A stretch of 64,000 nucleotides of DNA from an uncultured Bacilli bacterium (GTDB taxonomy: Bacteria > Bacillota_I > Bacilli_A > RF39 > UBA660), in the NCBI GenBank assembly GCA_934096265.1, contig CAKOLI010000002.1, positions 1 through 64,000 of the forward strand. The letters are read 5' to 3'. The position numbers and the translations under genes were made by a program. The notes under the pieces are model-generated. The model was not told the origin of the DNA, ran no database searches, and saw only the letters and a program-made list of their open reading frames with translations. Each line of letters opens with the position of its first letter. Within the stretch, counting starts at the first letter, position 1. Below are positions 17,616 to 26,431 of this stretch, one piece after another.

Positions 17616-19424
17616 CTAAACCTTATAAAACTTATTCATAATCCTTTTAACTTCTCCATCAATATCACTCTTTAAAAAGTAATCACTAAATCCATCCTTA
17701 ATATAATGCTTCTTAATAAATTCCTTATCATGCTCTAAAGAAATTACAACAGGTGTCTTAAATTTCTTAATACTACTAAGCCTCTTAAACACCTCATAAC
17801 CACTAATCTCACTCATCTCATCATCTAAAATAATCAAATCATACTCACTACCATCTTCTACTTTAGATATAGCATCTAATCCAGAGAAATTAACAAATAC
17901 TTCTACATCATAATCCTTTAACTTTTCCCTTATCTTATTAACAAAAGAATTCTTATTATCAATAATCAAAATCTTATACTTACTAGTAATCAAATTATCA
18001 TAATTAGTAAAAGACTCCTTCTTCTTATCTACATATATTAATTCATCTAAACTAACAATAAACTCTCTACTATGACCATCAGACTTAATAATCATATTAC
18101 CCCCCATAGACTTAATAGTCTTATAAATAGTAGTAAGACTAGCATCCTCATGCTCTAAAGAACTAACTTCTTCCTTAGTAATCACTGTCTTAGTAGATAA
18201 AATCTTATTAATACTAACAATATCAAGCCCACTTACCAAATCATCTATCGTAATAATCAAACGACATACCCTATTCCTAGTAATACAATCTATATTAATA
18301 TTTAAATAACTAGTCTTATTCTTAATAGAATTATTAAGCAAATTAAACACAATCTGCTTTATCTTAATAAAATCCCCATATAAATAAATAGGTACATTAT
18401 TACTAATATTACTATTAAACTTAATCCCCATATCCTTAATCTTACTATTTATCTTAATAACTATCTCATCATATATCCTTCTAACACTATACTTATCCCT
18501 ATACTTCTTAATATTATCTTCATCTGAAGAAGAAATATCATATATATCATTAATAATCCTATCTATATTCTTAGTCTCATAATTAAGAACAGATATTGAC
18601 TGTTTAATATAAGAAACATCATCACTATAAGATATATCATTAGCAATATCCTCTATCCTCTTAATAGGCTCTATAATTTCATTACTAATCCTAAATAAGA
18701 AATTCAACTTATCTTGTACCGCATCAAGAGAAATCTTCTTATTACGACTAAGCTCCTCAATAACCCTAATATCAGGATTCTCTATCGTAAAATACATAAT
18801 ATTTAAAGTAAGTGTCTCAATAAAAGTCATAATCAAAATACCAGGATTATTAACCTGAATAAATATTCCTATTATAATAGTAACAAGAAAAACATATATA
18901 GGAATATATTTCTTATTATTCAAGTTATGAATATTATAAATAATTGAAACCAACATCAAAGTAATAAATAACCCACACATACCATAAGTAAATATAACAC
19001 TAGGCCCATTAGTATACCTAACCGTAAAATCACTAGAAACCACTAAATTACATTCAAGCATAAATATAATAATAGCACATACCCCAAGTATCACACCAGA
19101 TACTTTCTTAATCTTTACATTAAGCACATCATCGCTAATAAACTTAGAAATATAACAAACATATATAGCCAAAATATAAGTCCATACAACATTATACACC
19201 AAATAACTCTTCAAAATAATATCACTCAAAATAGGGTTAGTACCCCTAATAAAAGAGGCATAAGTACATAACAACTCTAACACTAACCCTATAAAATTAA
19301 TAATAACTAAACACTTATATATCCTAGTCTCCCTCGATATAACTGTCTTCTTAGCATATATAAGCACTATCAACACAATACTAAAAGGTATCGCACTAAG
19401 AGGAAAATAAATTCCACTACCCAT
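17616..19424 (-). CDS. Membrane histidine-kinase-like protein with C-terminal receiver (degenerate)
   Basis: 602 residues: seven or eight N-terminal membrane segments (to about 215), a DHp-like region, an HATPase-like domain and a receiver domain from about 478. Where a kinase has SHE-x-x-TPL this protein has ISNEIIEPI (246-254), so the phosphoacceptor His is missing. The N-box (IKQIVFNLLNNSIKNKT) is recognisable but the DxGxG box is degraded (IDDLVSGLDI). The receiver retains LIILDDEMS as possible phosphoacceptor region. It may be a pseudokinase or ligand-sensing scaffold. It lies 12 bases after the ligase gene and 9 before capA. Confidence 0.75.
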   Translation of the reverse strand: MGSGIYFPLSAIPFSIVLIVLIYAKKTVISRETRIYKCLVIINFIGLVLELLCTYASFIRGTNPILSDIILKSYLVYNVVWTYILAIYVCYISKFISDDVLNVKIKKVSGVILGVCAIIIFMLECNLVVSSDFTVRYTNGPSVIFTYGMCGLFITLMLVSIIYNIHNLNNKKYIPIYVFLVTIIIGIFIQVNNPGILIMTFIETLTLNIMYFTIENPDIRVIEELSRNKKISLDAVQDKLNFLFRISNEIIEPIKRIEDIANDISYSDDVSYIKQSISVLNYETKNIDRIINDIYDISSSDEDNIKKYRDKYSVRRIYDEIVIKINSKIKDMGIKFNSNISNNVPIYLYGDFIKIKQIVFNLLNNSIKNKTSYLNINIDCITRNRVCRLIITIDDLVSGLDIVSINKILSTKTVITKEEVSSLEHEDASLTTIYKTIKSMGGNMIIKSDGHSREFIVSLDELIYVDKKKESFTNYDNLITSKYKILIIDNKNSFVNKIREKLKDYDVEVFVNFSGLDAISKVEDGSEYDLIILDDEMSEISGYEVFKRLSSIKKFKTPVVISLEHDKEFIKKHYIKDGFSDYFLKSDIDGEVKRIMNKFYKV

Positions 19425-19436
19425 AAATAATCACCC

Positions 19437-21212
19437 TTAATTCTTTTTCTTTATCTTTACATTATTATTCTCATTATTATACTCTTCCATAGCCCACTTC
19501 TTCATTGCTTCATAATCTACCTTATCAGCACTAGTACGAGGAAGCGTATCTAAAAAAGTCACACTACTAGGTAATTCATAATCAATAAGACTCTCATACT
19601 TATTAGTCTTACAATCAAGAAATGGCTTCTTACATTCATTAATTATATATTCACTAATTACATCATCTTCCTTATATCCATCTTTCAAAACAACATAAGC
19701 CTTACTTTCAAATAACCTATCCTTATTAGGCTTAGGAACTATAGCACAACTATCTACCACATCTATATTAGATAAAACATTTTGTACCCTCTCACAATAT
19801 ACCTTATTAAAAGTATTAGTTATATAAAACCTAGAACTTCTACCTACTAAAGTAAAATACCTATCCTTACCCAAAGACCCAAGATTACCTGTCTTATACC
19901 AAACTTTACCATCATAATTAATCTTAGCCATATTAGTTAACTCTAAATTATTATAATAACCCTTCCATACATGCTTACCACGAGTACATAAAATACCCTC
20001 TTCATCATACTTAACCTCATGAGATAAAGTCTCTTCATCCAAAACAACATAAGAAGGACCCACAACCAACTGACCAACCGTCTCAGGACGATATGGAACA
20101 TTCATAGCATTAGTACTACATCCCAAAGTCTCTCCTGTACCAGAAGAATTGCACATAGAAACATTAGCATTATGTTCCTTAAAATATTCTATTGCATCAT
20201 GTGATTGTTGCACAGAAAGAAAATCTCCACCAGATAAATATATCTTCAAAGAAGATAAATCTTGATCCTTAGGCAAATACCTCTTAGTAACCTCTAAATG
20301 AGCAGGACTACCAAATACCAAATGAGGATTCTTCCTATAATAATAACTAATATTATCCTTAGTTAAATTAGGAGTAAGTATTACCTCTCTACCACTTAAA
20401 AACGTTTGTAACACAGAAGCCCCATATCCATACGGATACATAAATGGAACAACATTCATCCACCTACTATCATCCTTAGTAACCTTAGGTACATGCGTAG
20501 AATTCTTAAGATAAATACAAGACGCTACTAAATTCTCATTAGTAAACACCAAACTCTTAGGTTCTCCAGTAGAACCACTAGTATATAATATCAAAGCATC
20601 TTGCTTACTACCAAAATTCCTCTTTCCAAGCTTCTTTTGATACTCACTAACATATCCAAGCTCATGAAAAGATAAATCATCCTTATACCCTATACTACTA
20701 CCAGTACTTTGATAAAAATTAATACTATTAACCAAAGCCTCATCCATAGAAATAATATGCTTAACTTGCGTATTCTTCTTAATATAATCATGATATTCCT
20801 TATCCAACTTACAATCAATTAACACCTTAGAATTATACATATTTAAATAATTAACCAACTCTGTATTAGGAGCTAAAGGATTTAAATAAGTAGTAACCGC
20901 TCCTATCATATTAGTCGCAATAAACACAAGAACTGCTTGATAATAATTAGGCATAGATACACACACTATATCTTTCTTAGACACTCCAAGTTGAAGAAGT
21001 GCCTTAGCAAGCATCAAACTATCCTTCTGCAAAGTCTTAACATCCACTCTCAAATCTAAACAATCAATAACATAATGATTTCCTTGTGTTAAAAACATTA
21101 AATCCATAACTTGTGAAAAAGTAAGTGGAGGAATAATCGGATTCCTCTCTAAAAATTTAGTTCCCTTCAAATGCGTTTTATCAATAGATGGATAATTAGT
21201 TTCTCTCTTCAT
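19437..21212 (-). CDS. AMP-dependent acyl-adenylate ligase (ANL superfamily)
   Basis: 591-residue adenylate-forming enzyme. It has the P-loop-like TSGSTGEPK (211-219), the ATP/AMP region SSGTGETLG, YKTGNLGSL (YKTGD variant with Asn for Asp) and VGRSSRF, and the C-terminal catalytic Lys region PRTSADKVDY. Family members activate acyl or aromatic acids to acyl-AMP, usually passing them to CoA or a carrier protein; no carrier protein is seen here. First gene of a three-gene operon with the pseudokinase and CapA. AGGAGAT precedes the start. Confidence 0.85.
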   Translation of the reverse strand: MKRETNYPSIDKTHLKGTKFLERNPIIPPLTFSQVMDLMFLTQGNHYVIDCLDLRVDVKTLQKDSLMLAKALLQLGVSKKDIVCVSMPNYYQAVLVFIATNMIGAVTTYLNPLAPNTELVNYLNMYNSKVLIDCKLDKEYHDYIKKNTQVKHIISMDEALVNSINFYQSTGSSIGYKDDLSFHELGYVSEYQKKLGKRNFGSKQDALILYTSGSTGEPKSLVFTNENLVASCIYLKNSTHVPKVTKDDSRWMNVVPFMYPYGYGASVLQTFLSGREVILTPNLTKDNISYYYRKNPHLVFGSPAHLEVTKRYLPKDQDLSSLKIYLSGGDFLSVQQSHDAIEYFKEHNANVSMCNSSGTGETLGCSTNAMNVPYRPETVGQLVVGPSYVVLDEETLSHEVKYDEEGILCTRGKHVWKGYYNNLELTNMAKINYDGKVWYKTGNLGSLGKDRYFTLVGRSSRFYITNTFNKVYCERVQNVLSNIDVVDSCAIVPKPNKDRLFESKAYVVLKDGYKEDDVISEYIINECKKPFLDCKTNKYESLIDYELPSSVTFLDTLPRTSADKVDYEAMKKWAMEEYNNENNNVKIKKKN

Positions 21213-21443
21213 AACAATATCTCCTACTCTATAACTAACCCTTATATATTCTTAAATAAATTTTAACATATATCCCCTTAATAAGCAATATCTTTTTAAA
21301 GCTTTTATAAGGAATTTATACCAACTATTCTACTTACTTTCATAAAATTTATAAAAATTTTCTAACTAACCGTTACATATTTATAATTATACGTACATAT
21401 CATTTTAAATAAAATAATACATATACTTAACTAGGTGAGCCAC

Positions 21444-22739
21444 ATGATAAAAAATAAATTTATAAAATCAACCCTAATCCTAATCCTAGGAGGCCTAATA
21501 AGTAAAATAATGGCCATGGTAATAAGAATATATCTAACTAGAAACATTGGTCCCACAGGATTAGGACTATACATGCTAGTACTACCTACCTTTGGCCTAT
21601 TTATAACAATAGCAAACCTAGGCCTACCCCTAGCAGTATCCAAACTAGTAAGTGAAAAGAAAAATAACAACAAAAAACTAGTCCTATCCATAATCCCCCT
21701 AATAATACTATTTAACATAACCCTAATGCTAATATTAATAATATCATCTAAATACCTTGCTACAAACCTATTAAAAAATAACCTCCTAACATACCCCATC
21801 ATGGCAATAGGTATTACCCTACCATTCATTACCATATCAGATATATTAAGAGGATACTTCTTTGGTAAAGAACGCATGTGGCCATATACCATATCAAACA
21901 ACCTAGAACAACTAGTAAGACTACTCCTAGTAATACTATTACTACCCAAATTACTAAAATACTCCCTAACAACCGCTTTAGTAGGAGTAGTCCTATTCAA
22001 TGTAATAAGTGAAGGAATATCAATACTAATATTAATGCTCTATGCCCCAAAAGACATAATAATCAAAAAAGAAGACTTCAAACCTAACAAATATCTAACC
22101 AAAGAAGCCTTAAACATAGCCATACCTACAACAGCATCAAGATTAATAGGAACAATCTCTGCCTTCCTAGAACCAATAATCCTAATGTTTATCCTAAACA
22201 AAGTAAACTATACCCCAGAATACATAACACTAGAATATGGCATCATAAATGGCTATGTCCTACCCATACTACTCCTTCCATCATTCTTCTCATATGCAAT
22301 ATCAAATGCCCTCCTACCAATAATAAGCAACAGCTACACAAACAATAACAAAAAAAGAGCCAAAAAGAAAACCATCGAAGCCATAATAATCTCCCTAATA
22401 ATAGGAATACCAGTAACACTAATATTCATAGCAATACCACAAATACCCCTAAACATCCTATACAAAACATCAAAAGGAACAGAATATATAAAATTCCTAG
22501 CCCCAATATTCCTCTTACACTACATCCAATCCCCCCTAACAACCACCCTACAAGGAATGGGCAAAGCCAAATGTGCCATGTATGGAACAATCCTAGGAAC
22601 CACATTAAAAATAATAACATTAGCATCCCTATCATTACTAAAAATAGGCCTATGGAGCCTAGTAATAAGCATCAGCATAAACATAATAACAGTAACAATC
22701 CATCATATATACTACACACATAAGTATCTAAAAAACTAA
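21444..22739 (+). CDS. SpoVB-like MOP-superfamily flippase
   Basis: 431-residue polytopic protein beginning STLILILGGLISKIMAMVIRIYLTRNIGPTGLGLYML, very like SpoVB/YtgP-type lipid exporters of the MVF/MATE group, followed by LGLPLAVSKLVSEK. SpoVB acts in spore cortex peptidoglycan synthesis. About 12 membrane spans and roughly 90 residues shorter than B. subtilis SpoVB. The start is the ATG at 21444 after AGGTGAG; the GTG at 21435 lies within the ribosome site. One of few plus-strand genes, and it shows C-rich codons as expected on the lagging strand. Confidence 0.8.
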   Translation: MIKNKFIKSTLILILGGLISKIMAMVIRIYLTRNIGPTGLGLYMLVLPTFGLFITIANLGLPLAVSKLVSEKKNNNKKLVLSIIPLIILFNITLMLILIISSKYLATNLLKNNLLTYPIMAIGITLPFITISDILRGYFFGKERMWPYTISNNLEQLVRLLLVILLLPKLLKYSLTTALVGVVLFNVISEGISILILMLYAPKDIIIKKEDFKPNKYLTKEALNIAIPTTASRLIGTISAFLEPIILMFILNKVNYTPEYITLEYGIINGYVLPILLLPSFFSYAISNALLPIISNSYTNNNKKRAKKKTIEAIIISLIIGIPVTLIFIAIPQIPLNILYKTSKGTEYIKFLAPIFLLHYIQSPLTTTLQGMGKAKCAMYGTILGTTLKIITLASLSLLKIGLWSLVISISINIITVTIHHIYYTHKYLKN

Positions 22740-22758
22740 TAATCTTTTAGATACTTTT
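22722..22758. terminator. Bidirectional terminator between convergent genes
   Basis: 12-bp perfect arms AAGTATCTAAAA (22722-22733) and TTTTAGATACTT (22745-22756); the stops of both convergent genes lie in or next to the loop. Confidence 0.65.
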
Positions 22759-23002
22759 CTATTGCCCTCTTAGTCTTATCAAGCATCTTTCTAGTATAAT
22801 CACTCTCACGAGAAGGAATAGTCCCCGCTTGTGTCCTTTTCTCTTTAACAAAATGATCAGAAGCATTAGTACAAAGAGTCTGCCCAAGTAACATAAACCA
22901 ATTCCCCAAAGCATTCTGCATAGAAGAATCCAAATCATCAATCAAAATATACCCCACTATAAACGCCGACAAAGTAAACACCCTAGGACTAAACTCATTC
23001 AT
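22736..23002 (-). CDS. Hypothetical protein, 88 residues
   Basis: Unrecognised small protein (NEFSPRVFTLSAFIVGYILIDDL then LGNWFMLLGQTLCTNASD) with a hydrophobic first half and a basic C-terminal helix. The ATG at 23002 has AGGAGGG at an ideal distance. It follows the membrane-protein gene at 23014 by 11 bases, so the two form an operon. Confidence 0.7.
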   Translation of the reverse strand: MNEFSPRVFTLSAFIVGYILIDDLDSSMQNALGNWFMLLGQTLCTNASDHFVKEKRTQAGTIPSRESDYTRKMLDKTKRAIEKYLKDY

Positions 23003-23013
23003 AAACAACCCTC

Positions 23014-23391
23014 CTAATTAAACGCAAGCTCAATATCTATCTCCTCATCAAGTATCGCAATAACAAGAAAAATAACCCCACTAACAAAAACAAGCAAAGA
23101 CCCAACAAAAGAAGCATAAGTAAGAGCTACTTTCTTAGAACTATCCATATAATCAAGATCAACCACAGCCTTATAACTATCCCGCACAAAATAAAAATAA
23201 ACAACAACCAAAATAGAAAATATTAATGTAAGCAAATTCTGATACTCCCTCTTACTCACATCATCATCATATAATATATACCTCTTCTCCTTATAATTAG
23301 CATAATAACTAATCCCAATTATAACTAAGTATACTATCCATATATAATTCTCTATCCTAATATCTTCTAACCTATCTAACTTATCTTTCAT
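23014..23391 (-). CDS. Hypothetical small membrane protein
   Basis: 125 residues with an acidic/basic N-terminus (KDKLDRLEDIRIENY), about three membrane segments and an acidic end (DEEIDIELAFN). No function recognised. The ATG at 23391 is used; the reading frame extends upstream only from a TTG at 23436 without a ribosome site. Confidence 0.65.
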   Translation of the reverse strand: MKDKLDRLEDIRIENYIWIVYLVIIGISYYANYKEKRYILYDDDVSKREYQNLLTLIFSILVVVYFYFVRDSYKAVVDLDYMDSSKKVALTYASFVGSLLVFVSGVIFLVIAILDEEIDIELAFN

Positions 23392-23450
23392 ACTACATAA
23401 TATGTATAGAAATAGTACTTTATTATTTAGAAACAATCTCTACCTACAAC

Positions 23451-23490
23451 AAAAAAATTCATGAGATTTTAAACCAAATCTCATGAATTT
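23451..23490 (-). terminator. Terminator downstream of surface-protein gene
   Basis: 15-bp arms AAATTCATGAGATTT (23455-23469) and its complement (23476-23490), followed by TTTTTTT on the minus strand. Confidence 0.85.
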
Positions 23491-23564
23491 ATATAACACC
23501 ACCTGCATTATTATGCCGTGGTGATTATTTCCTATAAACATATATATTTACTTAAACACGAATA

Positions 23565-23664
23565 TCTAACTTTTCCCCCGGCAAAAGTGGCTTGTCAGCC
23601 ATTTTGCCATAGTATGTTAGTTTCCTAGGAGCAACTCCTACTGAGTTGCCAAGGTGGAGCGAAA
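23565..23664 (-). other. Conserved 3' flank of the variable segment (IMH/hairpin-like), copy 1
   Basis: About 100 bp that match 57006-57105 without gaps and with about five differences, although the two sites are 33 kb apart. On the minus strand it covers the last codons (STLATQ), the stop, an inverted repeat GCAACTC-AGTAG-GAGTTGC around the stop (23631-23649), and a second hairpin with arms near 23580-23592 and 23597-23608. Position and structure fit the initiation-of-mutagenic-homing element and hairpin that follow variable repeats in diversity-generating retroelements. Confidence 0.55.
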
Positions 23665-25422
23665 CGAGATGCCATTGCTCACAATCCCAGAGTAGTAGAA
23701 GAAGTGGAACACGCCCGCGTGAGACCCGCCTCCGCCTCCACGTCTGAAGAACGAAGCGGAGGAATTAGGAAAGCGATCAACATCTGAATACCACCTTGCT
23801 GTTTCTCCTGTTGCATCTCCTAGTATTCTTCTTGTATAATCATTATATGATGTTCCATATGTATATGCATCTACATATTTACTTCCTAATGGTAGTGTAC
23901 TTGTAGTAAATCCAGAATTTGAATATGTAAGGCCTGTCCCATCTTCTGTTTTTAATACTCCCATTACACGTTCTTCGGCCCCTCCTGCCATATCATATAC
24001 GCCGTATACATTGCCTGTAGTAGATGACATTACTCCTGCAATACTGGTATAGCTTGTACATGTGGTAGATGTGCTTGTTAAATCTGTCTCACTTGTTGGT
24101 CCACAGCCCGCTATATAATATGAGCCACTACTTGCTTTATATGCATTGTTTGCTATATCAGTAAGACCTAGTCCATATTTACTTTGTTTTAAATATGCTA
24201 CTGCTCCCCATTCAGTATTTTTCATCATATGTGCATCTATTTGATTTACTCCATTCGAAGTCAGATAAGTAGTTGTACCAAGTTTTTGTGATGTTAAAAA
24301 TTGATTTGACACTTTTTGCCAGACTAAAGATGCTCTGTTGGGCTTTATTCTAGGACTATCTAGCTCTTTATCACAATTATCTATTGATATGTTTGTATAA
24401 CATGCATCATTTGTATCTACACTAGTCTCAAACTTACCTACCCATATACCTGATAATTCATCAGTACCAAAAGTAAACGCAGGATGGGTAAGCCATGAGC
24501 CATTTGTATTTCCAGTAGACTTTGTAGTATCTTTATCTTCAAACATTACTTGTATTTCTATTGGGTCTATTTTTTCCGAATTTACATTAAATAGTTGATA
24601 TTTATATCTTGGTATCCATACGTAGTAAGCTAAGATATCACTTTCTAATATTAAATCTCCCTCACTAGCACTCATATATTGTTCCCTAGATTTAGAACCA
24701 TTAACATTAGAATCCTTATCTGTTCTAACCATTACTGCATTTGCCCACTCTTTATTACTATAATTATACCAATTATCAGTACTTGCTTTTACCCATTTAG
24801 AACCATCCCATTTAATCGGTATCATGCCATCAGCAAGTACTGGCTCATTTGCTCCAGAGTCGTCTGCTATACTTGGAGTACATGCATTTTCTTGTTGGCT
24901 TGCTTTAATAGTTAGTTTAAATAAGAAGCTTTTACCTCCCATAGATAAAGGATTATCCATAGTACCATCTATCCAAATGTATAATTTATATGTAGAAATA
25001 TTACCTGTAACAGGTTGACTTGTTGCAATAGTTATTACTTGTCCTTGTGTTTTACCTTCAAAGTTACCACTTCCTACTAAATTAGTTTCATTATATAACT
25101 TATATTTAAAACTCTTATGTTGGAGTTCTGTAGGTAATGTAGTTAATGTTAATGTAAAATCACTACATACAGGTGTACCTATATCACTATTTTGTTTAAC
25201 AGTAAACTCTTCTACTACTCCGTTTTCTTTATTATTTGTGGGATATAACTCCTTACCTACTATATCTACATTAGTATTAATGATATCTAATCCATTAACA
25301 TTAAATGTAACATCTGTATTAGTAGTACTATTCCAAGTAAACCATGCAGTAGTTACTCCCATAACTAACATTGTAATAGTTATTACTCCAATTATTAAGT
25401 ATACTCTCTTATTATTATCCAT
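23638..25422 (-). CDS. Surface protein with SipW-type signal and C-terminal FGE/C-type-lectin-like variable domain
   Basis: 594 residues. The N-terminal membrane segment ends TTAWFTW, like camelysin/TasA signal peptides, followed by a beta-rich domain to about 180 (LYIWIDGTMDNPLSMGGK). A conserved central block contains YYVWIPRYKYQLF and HPAFTFGTDELSGIWVGKFETS. The C-terminal third has GNVYGVYDMAGGAEE and FFRRGG then ISFRSTLATQ, the layout of formylglycine-generating-enzyme/C-type-lectin folds. Residues between WYSD and FRSTL are GC-rich and differ from paralogues while both flanks are conserved. The N-terminal half is almost identical to the protein at 28749-30527. The leader carries a G10 tract. 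Confidence 0.8.
   Translation of the reverse strand: MDNNKRVYLIIGVITITMLVMGVTTAWFTWNSTTNTDVTFNVNGLDIINTNVDIVGKELYPTNNKENGVVEEFTVKQNSDIGTPVCSDFTLTLTTLPTELQHKSFKYKLYNETNLVGSGNFEGKTQGQVITIATSQPVTGNISTYKLYIWIDGTMDNPLSMGGKSFLFKLTIKASQQENACTPSIADDSGANEPVLADGMIPIKWDGSKWVKASTDNWYNYSNKEWANAVMVRTDKDSNVNGSKSREQYMSASEGDLILESDILAYYVWIPRYKYQLFNVNSEKIDPIEIQVMFEDKDTTKSTGNTNGSWLTHPAFTFGTDELSGIWVGKFETSVDTNDACYTNISIDNCDKELDSPRIKPNRASLVWQKVSNQFLTSQKLGTTTYLTSNGVNQIDAHMMKNTEWGAVAYLKQSKYGLGLTDIANNAYKASSGSYYIAGCGPTSETDLTSTSTTCTSYTSIAGVMSSTTGNVYGVYDMAGGAEERVMGVLKTEDGTGLTYSNSGFTTSTLPLGSKYVDAYTYGTSYNDYTRRILGDATGETARWYSDVDRFPNSSASFFRRGGGGGSHAGVFHFFYYSGIVSNGISFRSTLATQ
23665..23781 (-). other. Hypervariable GC-rich C-terminal coding segment, copy 1
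   Basis: 39 codons between the conserved WYSD and FRSTLATQ codons. Most positions that differ from the copy at 57106-57228 use NNC or NNT codons, as expected when AAC/AAT template codons are randomised at adenines. By hand count 23651-23760 is about 57% GC in a genome that is mostly AT. No template repeat or reverse transcriptase lies in the window. Confidence 0.5.
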
Positions 25423-25455
25423 ATATATTCTTACTCCTTCTCTATCATTAAAATT

Positions 25456-25464
25456 ATCATATCA
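25456..25464 (-). promoter_or_regulatory. Extended -10 promoter of surface gene, cassette 1 (P2)
   Basis: TGATATGAT on the minus strand (TGnTATGAT), conserved in all three cassettes with the same downstream TAATTTTAATGATAGA and ribosome site. No clear -35. Confidence 0.45.
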
Positions 25465-25533
25465 CATTGTGACTTAAAAATGTGTAGAATTAACTAATAA
25501 GATACTACTAATTAAATATAAAAAAACTATATC

Positions 25534-25559
25534 AAAAAATATAACTAAAATAGCTATAT
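25534..25559 (-). terminator. Leader hairpin/terminator, cassette 1
   Basis: Arms ATATAGCTA and TAGTTATAT with a TTT loop, followed by a T run on the minus strand. The in-frame (G9) version of the upstream small ORF would stop at 25562, two bases before the hairpin. Equivalent hairpins with changed sequence lie at 30644-30661 and near 35490-35515. Confidence 0.6.
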
Positions 25560-25561
25560 CT

Positions 25562-25688
25562 CTAATATAGATTTATATATTTTTGATAGTTAAAATGAGG
25601 CTTAAACCCTTTATTTATAAGGATTTGTAATTGCCCCCCCCCCTAGTAAAATAAGGGTTTTAGGACATTTTTGGTTAACATTACTCAT
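25562..25688 (-). CDS. Phase-variable small leader ORF, cassette 1 (G10, out of frame)
   Basis: The ATG at 25688 with AGGAG upstream opens MSNVNQKCPKTLILL and then runs into ten Gs (complement of 25634-25643). As written the frame stops at 25611 after 25 residues. With nine or twelve Gs it continues as QLQILINKGFKPHFNYQKY and stops at 25562. The cassette at 35 kb has the same ORF with AGAGGA instead of the tract and is open throughout (44 residues), so the full product is the real one. Function unknown: leader peptide or small regulator. Confidence 0.65.
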
Positions 25689-25771
25689 CACTATCAACTC
25701 CTAAAATCTTATTAATTTTTATCAAAAATTTATGAATTTTTTGGTACTTTTTATCTCTATCACATATACTA

Positions 25772-25800
25772 ATCATATCATAAAATTAATTATTAGTAAA
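25772..25800 (-). promoter_or_regulatory. Promoter of small leader ORF, cassette 1 (P1)
   Basis: TTTACT (25795-25800), a 17-bp spacer, then TGATATGAT with -10 at 25772-25777. The same -35, spacer length and TGnTATGAT recur at 30890-30918 and 35740-35768. Confidence 0.65.
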
Positions 25801-25866
25801 TACATTTTCATTCATTAAAAGTAATTCATAAATTATAATGTAAATATATATTTATTTCATAACATA

Positions 25867-26412
25867 TTAATTAATAAATTTACTTATCTCTATTATTAAA
25901 TCAGTATCTTTTTCTACCTTTATTGTATTTATGCCTAACTTCTTAGCACCATTAACATTATCAATATTATCATCTAAAAACAATAATTCAGAAGAACTGA
26001 TATTAAATTTATTTAATACATACTCATAAAAATCCGCGTTTGGTTTTATTTTATGTATTTCAGAGGATATAATTAAATCATCTAAATAATCTACATTAAA
26101 ATACTTATAAATAAAATCCCTTACATAAGATAAATGATTAGTAGCAATAATAATCTTTATATCATTATATTTTTCTTTTAACTTTTTAAATATATCTCTA
26201 TCTTTTACTATATATAATTTATCTATCAACTCTTCAGTAACATTATTAATAGATACATCTTTAGAAACAATTTTACTTGCCAAAGACAAATAATCAGAAT
26301 CATTAAGATTAGGGCCAAACATTCTTTCTAATTTATCTTCTTCACAAGTTAACACAATATCTTTCTCATTAACAAGAACACCAACTAAATCAAAGGCAAT
26401 AACTCTTATCAT
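25867..26412 (-). CDS. HAD-superfamily hydrolase
   Basis: 181-residue HAD fold: motif I FDLVGVL, motif II ATN, motif III Lys in KPN, and motif IV FLDDNIDN. In motif I the second Asp of the DxD pair is replaced by Val (D-L-V-G), as in several HAD groups that are dehalogenase-like or have lost the acid/base residue, so phosphatase activity is uncertain. Cytosolic; substrate unknown. It sits between the leader of surface cassette 1 and the ABC transporter genes. Confidence 0.8.
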   Translation of the reverse strand: MIRVIAFDLVGVLVNEKDIVLTCEEDKLERMFGPNLNDSDYLSLASKIVSKDVSINNVTEELIDKLYIVKDRDIFKKLKEKYNDIKIIIATNHLSYVRDFIYKYFNVDYLDDLIISSEIHKIKPNADFYEYVLNKFNISSSELLFLDDNIDNVNGAKKLGINTIKVEKDTDLIIEISKFIN

Positions 26413-26431
26413 TATTTTCCTCTCAATTAAT

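Noticed and set aside
21213..21443. Regulatory structure between the divergent ligase and flippase genes
   Set aside because: AT-rich spacer that must hold two promoters, but no clear -35/-10 pair or riboswitch fold could be defended.
21431..22000. Minus-strand open frame of 189 residues
   Set aside because: Antisense to the SpoVB-like flippase, with no ribosome site and a hydrophobic composition caused by the opposite strand.
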